Notes under the pieces: model-generated
Databases searched by the model: none
What the model was told of the DNA's origin: nothing
What the model saw: the letters and a program-made list of their open reading frames with translations, nothing else
Part shown: piece by piece, positions 1 to 6,820 of the stretch
Layout: each line of letters opens with the position of its first letter
How positions within the stretch are numbered: position 1 is the stretch's first letter
From: Lactobacillus sp. UBA5815
GTDB lineage: Bacteria > Bacillota > Bacilli > Lactobacillales > Lactobacillaceae
NCBI GenBank assembly: GCA_002417825.1
Contig: DICX01000037.1
Coordinates: 1 to 44,079 of the forward strand
DNA: 44,079 nt
Direction of reading: 5' to 3'
Program-made: the position numbers and the translations under genes

Positions 1-209
1 AGCACGCCCGCAGGGGGGGGGAAGACTCGGGACGGCTGTGACAAGTAGGGTTATGGACAGGATCACCCCCACATGCGTGGGGAACACACGGGCAGAACAA
101 AGCAGGTACAAGAGGCGGTAGGATCACCCCCACATGCGTGGGGAACACGCGAGGGGTGACTCAAAGGTCCGGCTGATGGTAGGATCACCCCCACATGCGT
201 GGGGAACAC
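1..209 (-). CRISPR. Type I-E CRISPR array, leader-proximal end
   Basis: Three identical 28-nt repeats lie at 60-87, 121-148 and 182-209, separated by 33-nt spacers at 88-120 and 149-181. This 61-nt period is usual for type I-E. Read on the minus strand the repeat begins GTGTTCCCCACGCATG and holds a CCCCAC-GCAT-GTGGGG hairpin, the kind of structure Cas6e cuts, so the array is transcribed leftward like the cas operon. A third spacer-length segment is at 27-59. Positions 1-26 match the last 26 bases of the repeat at 19 positions, exactly in phase, so a degenerate repeat sits at the window edge. Whether the array continues to the left cannot be seen. Confidence 0.95.
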
Positions 210-238
210 AGTAAAGGATCCCAGTCATAGCAACATTC
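210..238 (-). promoter_or_regulatory. Short CRISPR leader
   Basis: Only 29 nt separate the cas2-dnaQ stop codon from the first repeat. This is where the leader should be, because the array is transcribed leftward and follows cas2. I see no clear promoter here, so array transcription may depend on the cas operon or on a promoter inside the end of cas2. Confidence 0.5.
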
Positions 239-1135
239 TTAAATCTTCAAAAGGCCGTTTTTTATGAGTTTGTCTGCTAGCTCAAGTGTCGCTTTAGCAT
301 CTGATAGTGCGTGATGTGGTTCGAGGTTTTGAATATGATAAGCTTGCAGGACAGTGGCTAGTCGATAATTGTCGAGAAATTTGTTGTTCTTTTTGACGAT
401 AGGCATCAGATCAACCATTTTGTTAGTTAAATCAGGTTGTTGCAACTTTTTAAAACCTTCAGAAAGAAACTTTTCATCAAATCTAATGTTGTATCCAATT
501 AGAGTTGAATCGCCGATAAAAGTCTTTAGGTCTTGCAACGCAGAACTCAAGTCAATACCTTCAGACGTTAATTGATCTGTCGAAATTTTAGTCAAAAGCG
601 TTATTTTTTTAGGAACTTCACGATCGATATGAATAAGTTGATAAAATTCAGGTTCAGTACCATCATTTGATTTCTTAGCTGCCCCGATAGAAATGATAAC
701 ATCATGACTGACATCTAAACCAGTTGTTTCGAGATCGATTGCTGTGATTTCATTTGGTGATTTTGATGATTTCTTGTATGTTGGCGTGATTGAAGAACTC
801 ATTTTGGCACGATGAAATTTTGCGGCTTTGCTAAAACCGTGTTTGACCGTTGTCACAGGCATCGTATTGAGATGAATCAATAGCGGGATACCATCGAAAT
901 CTGCAACTTCACGATCTTTTCGTGTCGTCCGGAATTGATAACCTAATTCATTGTTGGTGTTGTAAACCATCGTGGCTTCACCGTTGCCAATATTTTCCAT
1001 GATTCGGTCCCAAAGAAGGTCTCGAATTTTTGCACTCACATTGCCAACGTAAACGCCGGTTTGAATTTCTTGATACCATTTCGTTAGATCACCACGAAGA
1101 GACAGTGGCACTTTTGTTAATGTGATTACGATCAT
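239..1135 (-). CDS. cas2: Cas2 fused to DnaQ-like 3'-5' exonuclease, type I-E adaptation protein
   Basis: A 298-residue protein, about three times the length of plain Cas2. Residues 1-95 are a type I-E Cas2 (MIVITLTKVP start, core GVYVGNVSAKIRDLLWDRI). A linker follows at about 96-128. Residues 130-290 form a DEDDh exonuclease: D134 and E136 in DLETTG, D220 in NIRFDEKF, H275 and D279 in HHALSDA. Cas2 bridges the Cas1 dimers of the integration complex; the DnaQ part of known Cas2-DnaQ fusions trims prespacer 3' ends. All five catalytic residues are present, so the exonuclease is probably active. It is the last gene of the operon, 2 nt after cas1, and directly precedes the array. Confidence 0.95.
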   Translation of the reverse strand: MIVITLTKVPLSLRGDLTKWYQEIQTGVYVGNVSAKIRDLLWDRIMENIGNGEATMVYNTNNELGYQFRTTRKDREVADFDGIPLLIHLNTMPVTTVKHGFSKAAKFHRAKMSSSITPTYKKSSKSPNEITAIDLETTGLDVSHDVIISIGAAKKSNDGTEPEFYQLIHIDREVPKKITLLTKISTDQLTSEGIDLSSALQDLKTFIGDSTLIGYNIRFDEKFLSEGFKKLQQPDLTNKMVDLMPIVKKNNKFLDNYRLATVLQAYHIQNLEPHHALSDAKATLELADKLIKNGLLKI

Positions 1136-1137
1136 AG

Positions 1138-2085
1138 TTAATCATCTTCATCAAATTCGTGATATTGAACCCCAAATTTTTGTAAGCCTAATTTATCGTC
1201 CCAAAGATTGAGGACATCAGTTTCTGCTCCGATTTCTTTGGCATTTAAAAGATCTTTTAAATCTTTGACCATACGTACGATCAATTTGCCATCTTTGAAA
1301 GCATCGCGCATGGCTAATCTCGTTTTGGTCGCGATATCTGCATCATTGGCGTATTTTGCTGTGATTTCGAAAGCAATAGGAATTGAAAATTCAGCCTTGT
1401 ATAAATCTGCAAAATCATAAACAAAAGCCAAATCGTGTCCCGTGTGAACGAATCCCAATCCGGCAGAAGCCCCCAATGCGACGATAACGCTGTAACTCAA
1501 TCCATAAAGTGCTTGGTGTGCAGCAGTCAAGGCTTTGTTGATCGGTGTGCTTGAATCAAAATCTTTAGAATTGTATTGCCGGCGGTACCAAGCAACACCT
1601 GTTTTTTCAGATTGTATCTTGTAAATCTTGCGTACTCGAGCGCCTTCTTTGCCTCGTAATTCTTGCATACTCAGCTGAGAAACGTCATCGTTCGGAAAAC
1701 GCATTTGATACATTTTTCGTGCCACCGCAACACGTGTGCGTGCATTTGAAACAAGTCGGGCTTGTGCTTCAAGCAGTAATGAAGAGTGATTTAACGCCCG
1801 GCCATGAGCATATTGACGGACGCCTTGTTCGCCAACCCAAACGACGCTCATTCCTGAATCGCCCATCAACTCCATGGCACGATGTGTCACATCGGTACCC
1901 GGTCCCAGCAGTAAAACACTGATGATCGATGCTGGGACGAAAACATTGCCGCGGTTGTCGGTGACAAGGATCGCACTATCTTGACGGTTTAATTTGGCAT
2001 GCTCAAGGTAAAGAAAAGTGATGCGATCTCCAGCTCTGCTTAATTCTGAAAGTTCAGGCTTTTTAGCCCCTATTTTTTTGTTCAT
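1138..2085 (-). CDS. cas1: CRISPR integrase Cas1, type I-E
   Basis: A 315-residue Cas1 of the usual I-E length. It integrates new spacers at the leader-repeat junction together with Cas2. The metal-binding triad is visible as E147 (RGKEGAR), H214 (GFVHTG) and D227 (YDFADLYK). Their spacings of 67 and 13 residues match those of E. coli Cas1 (E141, H208, D221). It starts 4 nt after cas6e and is surely co-transcribed. With the Cas2-DnaQ fusion next door the adaptation module looks complete and functional. Confidence 0.96.
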   Translation of the reverse strand: MNKKIGAKKPELSELSRAGDRITFLYLEHAKLNRQDSAILVTDNRGNVFVPASIISVLLLGPGTDVTHRAMELMGDSGMSVVWVGEQGVRQYAHGRALNHSSLLLEAQARLVSNARTRVAVARKMYQMRFPNDDVSQLSMQELRGKEGARVRKIYKIQSEKTGVAWYRRQYNSKDFDSSTPINKALTAAHQALYGLSYSVIVALGASAGLGFVHTGHDLAFVYDFADLYKAEFSIPIAFEITAKYANDADIATKTRLAMRDAFKDGKLIVRMVKDLKDLLNAKEIGAETDVLNLWDDKLGLQKFGVQYHEFDEDD

Positions 2086-2089
2086 AAAT

Positions 2090-2749
2090 TTAGCCTTCAG
2101 GAATCACAGTCATCAATCCCATGCCAAATGCTTTTTCACGTCCGATACCGTTGACTAAGACTTGTCTGAAACGTGTGACATCCTCGACTTGAAGCAAACC
2201 TTCGAATGTTACACTGCTCAAACGTACACGGTGACCGTTTTCGCGACGTAAAAGCTGCCAACTGCGATTGACGATGTCGAAACTTTTTTCTGCCTCTGTA
2301 GAAGTGGAATCAAGTAATTTGAATCCCGATTTTTCAGCGCGATCTTCCAACCATTTTTGTTGCTGTGCAACTGTGATATGAGGGAAAACCCGTTTCTTTT
2401 TCTCACCGGGTTTCGTGACAGAATGTGTTGGATTAGCAGTCAATCTGAATCGCATGATCTGTCCTTCTTGAATGTGAGCTAAAAAATTGTCGTAAGATTT
2501 GATCTCTGCAGTTCCCAAGACACCATATTTTAATAAGTGTTGTATGTCAGGTTTGTCAGGGCTTAAGATCAAAAGATACTTTTTGCCTGCTAACGTATCG
2601 ATTCGCCACAAATGTCTTGAGCGCTCACCAGCCTCCAATTCATCGGGAAAACTTTGTTCGACCCAATTGTGAAAAGCACCAAGGTGTGTCAATGATTTGG
2701 TTTTTTGTCGATTATTCACGTCGATTTGAACTCTGGATAAATAATACAT
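2090..2749 (-). CDS. cas6e: Cas6e (CasE/Cse3) pre-crRNA endoribonuclease
   Basis: A 219-residue RAMP protein that cuts pre-crRNA at the base of the repeat hairpin and stays bound to the crRNA 3' handle in Cascade. The N terminus MYYLSRVQIDV and the C-terminal glycine-rich loop (GIGREKAFGMGLMTVIP) are typical of Cas6e. H27 in the THLGAFHNW segment is the likely catalytic histidine; H22 is the alternative. AAAGGA lies before the ATG. The gene is 11 nt after cas5e and 4 nt before cas1. Confidence 0.93.
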   Translation of the reverse strand: MYYLSRVQIDVNNRQKTKSLTHLGAFHNWVEQSFPDELEAGERSRHLWRIDTLAGKKYLLILSPDKPDIQHLLKYGVLGTAEIKSYDNFLAHIQEGQIMRFRLTANPTHSVTKPGEKKKRVFPHITVAQQQKWLEDRAEKSGFKLLDSTSTEAEKSFDIVNRSWQLLRRENGHRVRLSSVTFEGLLQVEDVTRFRQVLVNGIGREKAFGMGLMTVIPEG

Positions 2750-2760
2750 TTGAGTCCTTT

Positions 2761-3471
2761 CTAGACGAATTTCATCACGTCATGTGTCGTTGAAGGATCG
2801 GTTTCTTTAAAACAAGGGTTCACTAGATCGAGACGTGTTGTCGCAATAGGTGAAAAGCCATATTGACGATGACGTTGATCAAATGAAATTACGCGATCTT
2901 TCACCATTGTAGAAGGATAGCCCGGCAATAAATCTGCATCTGCAATCAATTCAACGTGAATCGCTTTCTGGTCCGTATGACGCTTTTGATACCAAGTTGA
3001 AGCTTGCCAATTCAATTTTTTTAGAGCGGATAGGGGAGTTGAATCTTTAAATATCTTAACTTTGATTACGCCTGCAGGCGCATTTGAGCGACGCCCTAAA
3101 AATAATGAGAAGTGCGGCTGGTGCAAAGCTGCTTCGATTTTTGAAATCAGTTGTGAATCCTCACTACCTAAAGCAGCAACGAAAACGGCGTCTTGCAGAT
3201 AATCACGATAAGTTATTTTTCGTTTGTCTTTTTTCCATTCGACGACTTGATAGTCTGTCAGTATTTTTCCAGGTTGATCGACCCTGACGGCGAAACTCAA
3301 ACGATTCAGCTCTAAAATACGGGAATCGTCTCGAGCATAACCAAGGGCTGCCGCGATCATGCCGATCATGGCACTTTTTGAAGGATATGTTCTAGTCGTT
3401 CGGCGATCGAAAGTGGCTTCATTGCCGTAAGATTGCAATGGTGCAGTTAATTTAATCGTGATCGTTTTCAT
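2761..3471 (-). CDS. cas5e: Cas5e (CasD) Cascade subunit
   Basis: A 236-residue Cas5 of subtype I-E. It binds the crRNA 5' handle and contacts Cas8e in Cascade. The N-terminal RAMP strand and loop (TIKLTAPLQSYGNEATFDRRTTRTYPSKSAMIGMIAAALGYAR) is the family hallmark. Its first 20 nt overlap the end of cas7e, indicating translational coupling. No anomaly is seen. Confidence 0.94.
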   Translation of the reverse strand: MKTITIKLTAPLQSYGNEATFDRRTTRTYPSKSAMIGMIAAALGYARDDSRILELNRLSFAVRVDQPGKILTDYQVVEWKKDKRKITYRDYLQDAVFVAALGSEDSQLISKIEAALHQPHFSLFLGRRSNAPAGVIKVKIFKDSTPLSALKKLNWQASTWYQKRHTDQKAIHVELIADADLLPGYPSTMVKDRVISFDQRHRQYGFSPIATTRLDLVNPCFKETDPSTTHDVMKFV

Positions 3472-4519
3472 TGGAAACCGCCTCGCTTAAAGCTTCGGTG
3501 ATCTTATCGACGAGCTCAGACAAATCACTGACTTTTTCGCCTGCCTGAGAAGGATATTTGCTCAATACCAGATTGGTCGTAGGTGCTTCAACGAACTGAA
3601 GCGTGGATTGATATTCAGCTTCGATTCGTTTGACGGATTCGGCAACATAACCATTCTTTGAGGTAACTGGCTCTTCAAATGCGGAGACCAAGTTGACTGG
3701 TGTATCCCGACGAACCGTTACCATCACATAATTGGGCAAAGTCTTGTTGGCGAACGTATTTTGTTTACCAGTCGGCATTGAAAGGACAAAAGCTTTGATG
3801 AAAGCTGCAGCACCTTGAATGGCTGCTTTTGTCCCAATGTTGTCACGCAATTCATTCATGTTGATGTTGGCATAACGATATAAAGTCGAGGAATCAAATT
3901 CGATCGTTCCCAGCATTGCAGCACCGGAAGTGTCTTGGCTTTGTTTGTCATCCAGTGCCGTAAAGTAGTCGAACTCTGGAACGATTTCATGTGTCGAGAT
4001 CGCATGGGCAACTTGGGAAGCCGCTTCCACGTTCAATTCTGGATTGTCGGCCACCATACGACCAAAGAGCGCCAAATCTAAGGATTGATCGCCTTTCAGT
4101 ACCTTTTTGAGTTCCTTTTTGTCAAGATCTTCATGATCAGTAGCATATTGGGCTAATTTTTTAAGTTGACCTTCACTGACCAAAAGCAGTGCCTTAGTTT
4201 CATTGTCTTTATTGAGCGATATACCGGCAGCATTAAAAATATCAGCCGCTTTTTTGACTGCGGCATCTGCGCCTAACGTTGAATCAAGTGCTTCTAATCG
4301 ATCTGCTAATAGTTTGGGTGCTGTCGTCGTCCGGATTCCGGTGTTGGGGTTTTCAGCGTTGAAAGCTTGACGTATCGCCCGTTTCCAGCTCTGCGAAGAA
4401 ACACGTGCACGTGTAACGCCACCGTAAAGTGCTGTTTTGGGTGAGCCAGTGTCGTCACGGTTGATGTTAGAAGATGGAACGGTTTGCAAAACGTTTAAAT
4501 CCAAGTATAAATTTGACAT
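3452..4519 (-). CDS. cas7e: Cas7e (CasC/Cse4) Cascade backbone subunit
   Basis: A 355-residue protein, the normal length for the subunit that polymerises along the crRNA as the Cascade backbone. The N terminus (LYLDLNVLQTVPSSNINRDDTGSPKTALYGGVTRARVSSQSWKRAIRQAF) is diagnostic. A GAAAGG ribosome site precedes the ATG. Its 3' end overlaps cas5e by 20 nt. Confidence 0.95.
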   Translation of the reverse strand: MSNLYLDLNVLQTVPSSNINRDDTGSPKTALYGGVTRARVSSQSWKRAIRQAFNAENPNTGIRTTTAPKLLADRLEALDSTLGADAAVKKAADIFNAAGISLNKDNETKALLLVSEGQLKKLAQYATDHEDLDKKELKKVLKGDQSLDLALFGRMVADNPELNVEAASQVAHAISTHEIVPEFDYFTALDDKQSQDTSGAAMLGTIEFDSSTLYRYANINMNELRDNIGTKAAIQGAAAFIKAFVLSMPTGKQNTFANKTLPNYVMVTVRRDTPVNLVSAFEEPVTSKNGYVAESVKRIEAEYQSTLQFVEAPTTNLVLSKYPSQAGEKVSDLSELVDKITEALSEAVSNENDHD

Positions 4520-4540
4520 AATTTTTTCCTTTCAATTTGT

Positions 4541-5116
4541 TTAATCAATAGCTTTAAAATATTGCTGTCCCCATAATAGGCGGACGCTGTTGGCCTGTTC
4601 ATAGCTCCCTTGGAAACGATAAAGATCTTGTGCCAAGCGTGCATAATCAATTTTTTGTTCCCAATTGCTTGCTTTAAGGATTTCCACGAGGTGTTCGATC
4701 GAGTTGATCACGCTGTTGACGTTAGTCGTTGCTAAAAGTGGTTGGACCCGTCTATCAAGTGCCGTTCGTGTCTTTTCGTTTTTTCGAAGGTCAGCTAGGG
4801 CACTGAATAATGTCTTGCCTTTTGTTTCATCAGTCTGATTTGCTGGGCCGTAAACGAATTGCGTTTTACCTTGTTGATGAATCGCATAAAAATGAATCGC
4901 TGAATAGACGGCGACCTCTGCATGTGTTGGCTGTCCAGTACGACTTAAAAATTTGGCATCAAGATTGGCTAACATGATCGGCCATACCCCTTGAGCTCTG
5001 CGATTCGTCATCGAGGCAGCCCCTCTTGCACTAGATAGCACTGCCTTATTGGGATTGCCATCAGAATATAACGATCGAATAACACGATCTGTTGCCCTTT
5101 CGATTTCATATGTCAT
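4541..5116 (-). CDS. cse2: Cse2 (CasB/Cas11e) small Cascade subunit
   Basis: About 191 residues, mostly helical and basic. It contains the conserved Cse2 segment RGAASMTNRRAQGVWPIMLANLD and a C-terminal RLARDLYRF-like element (YARLAQDLYRFQ). Two Cse2 copies normally brace the crRNA-target duplex in Cascade. I chose the ATG at 5116. A TTG three codons upstream (5125) is in frame but only 3 nt after the AAAGGAG that is formed by the last codons of cas8e, so it is too close. The gap to cas7e is 21 nt. Confidence 0.9.
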   Translation of the reverse strand: MTYEIERATDRVIRSLYSDGNPNKAVLSSARGAASMTNRRAQGVWPIMLANLDAKFLSRTGQPTHAEVAVYSAIHFYAIHQQGKTQFVYGPANQTDETKGKTLFSALADLRKNEKTRTALDRRVQPLLATTNVNSVINSIEHLVEILKASNWEQKIDYARLAQDLYRFQGSYEQANSVRLLWGQQYFKAID

Positions 5117-5125
5117 GATTTTCAA

Positions 5126-6820
5126 TCACTCCTTTTTTAATCCAAGATGAATCTGCAGGTTGCGTCTTAAACGATTGTTCACGGTGAAAACATTAACGAC
5201 ATGTTCTGAATCAAGACGCCCCTTTATTTCTCGCGGCGAACTTGACGCCATGACTTCTTTGGAAGAAGCAATCACGATGTGTTTGAGCGCTCGTTTCCAC
5301 AAATTGATTTTTGGATCTCTTTCTTCTTGATTCGATAGACTGGCAAGCCAGTCTTTAAACGGCACGTTCAGGCGATCATAAAATTTTGCGGTCATTTGAT
5401 TGGCGAATGCTTTGCTGCTGGTTGGGTCACGAATCTGACCAATATTGTTTGCGAATTGCCAATAATCTCTGCCGATTTGCTGCGTCAATTCAATCGTATC
5501 TGCGATTCGTTCTGGCCAGTAGGAAGCGTGATCAGAGTCAAAAAGGACACTTGCATTGATGCGCATGCCATCGTAAACTTCGGCGACAGGCAATTGTGAA
5601 GTGGCATTGCCATCGCTCACGAAAGCCACTGAAGTCAAATTCAGCAAGGTGTCATAAGGAATCAAGTCTTGATTTTTCAGCTCGTTCAGCCAAGAAACGA
5701 TCCCTGGCTGGTGATTATCATCAGAGCCATTCACGTTGACATATTGACCAAAGTTTCGCCACATTGCGACATTCAGGGTTGCGAGTCGTTTCATTGCTGG
5801 ATGCCAAATGTGCGTCTTCTTATCTTGCTTCCAAGTGGTCATGGGTTCGATGAAGGCATTATCACTGTTAAACATGGGAATCCCTGCGCTGAAAATCTGT
5901 GGTTGTGATTCATGCCATTCGATATGCATCAGGCGCGACCAAGTCGTATACAATGCTGCTAAATTGTTTGGTTGGATCATCTTTTTTCGTTCAGAAAGAT
6001 ATGTTTCTATCGACTCATATTCCCAAATAGGCTTTTGAAAAGTATAATGACGCCATGCCAAGGTCAGGTTTAGCATCAAAGTTTGAAACAAAGTTGTGCC
6101 GCTGGCAAAGACTGGATTAAGTTTGTAGAGCCAGCCGGCCGGTGTTGAAAACTTCTCCGTCGTCTCGATTTTGGTTTTGTCAGTTGTTCCGGTAAAATTC
6201 TGATAAGTGATCAGCCAACGGGCCAAAGCCGCTAAACTGATTTGATTCTTATACTTGTCGGAACTAGGGGAGAATAGTGAGACACTATTGCCGCTTTCGG
6301 AAATCAACCGGTTGACTTGTTTGACTGCAACAGTCCCCTTTCCAGTCGCAATCCATTTTTTCTTAGGAACGAAAGCATCATAATCACTGGTCGTGACTTG
6401 ATAAAAGGGATGGTCACCGAATAAGTTGAAGTGGTCCGCATATTTGGTCAAATATTGGGTTACGATTTCTGAAAAATGACCATTTTGATAGAGCGTCTGC
6501 CAAGTGTTAAACAGCTCATCATTCAGATCATCCGGATCAGATTCGCTATCCAAGCTTGTCGCTTTGAAAGTCTCGGGATCGACTTCTAACCAATCATAGG
6601 GTGAACCGTCTACTTTGAAACGTGAATAGACGGTGAGTAAAATAGCAAGCAAAAAACGTAAAATCGCTAAATCTTGGACGTGCATGTCACCGGATAACTG
6701 GCGATAATCCTGCGCATTTTTAAACAGCTCGATCAAAGAAACGGTTTGTTCTTGATTATTGTTTTTGTCAATGACTTTGAGCCATGGCTGTGTCGTTAAA
6801 TTGAAAGTTGGATCACTCAT
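5126..6820 (-). CDS. cas8e: Cas8e (CasA/Cse1) large Cascade subunit
   Basis: A 564-residue protein beginning MSDPTFNLTTQPWLKV, the typical Cse1 opening. Cas8e recognises the PAM, seeds target unwinding and recruits Cas3. The frame is open 19 codons further upstream, but the ATG at 6820 has AAAGGAG at 6829-6835 and overlaps the cas3 stop as ATGA, so it is the real start. The segment LFGDHPFYQV is typical of the family. The end of the gene carries the ribosome site for cse2. Confidence 0.94.
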   Translation of the reverse strand: MSDPTFNLTTQPWLKVIDKNNNQEQTVSLIELFKNAQDYRQLSGDMHVQDLAILRFLLAILLTVYSRFKVDGSPYDWLEVDPETFKATSLDSESDPDDLNDELFNTWQTLYQNGHFSEIVTQYLTKYADHFNLFGDHPFYQVTTSDYDAFVPKKKWIATGKGTVAVKQVNRLISESGNSVSLFSPSSDKYKNQISLAALARWLITYQNFTGTTDKTKIETTEKFSTPAGWLYKLNPVFASGTTLFQTLMLNLTLAWRHYTFQKPIWEYESIETYLSERKKMIQPNNLAALYTTWSRLMHIEWHESQPQIFSAGIPMFNSDNAFIEPMTTWKQDKKTHIWHPAMKRLATLNVAMWRNFGQYVNVNGSDDNHQPGIVSWLNELKNQDLIPYDTLLNLTSVAFVSDGNATSQLPVAEVYDGMRINASVLFDSDHASYWPERIADTIELTQQIGRDYWQFANNIGQIRDPTSSKAFANQMTAKFYDRLNVPFKDWLASLSNQEERDPKINLWKRALKHIVIASSKEVMASSSPREIKGRLDSEHVVNVFTVNNRLRRNLQIHLGLKKE

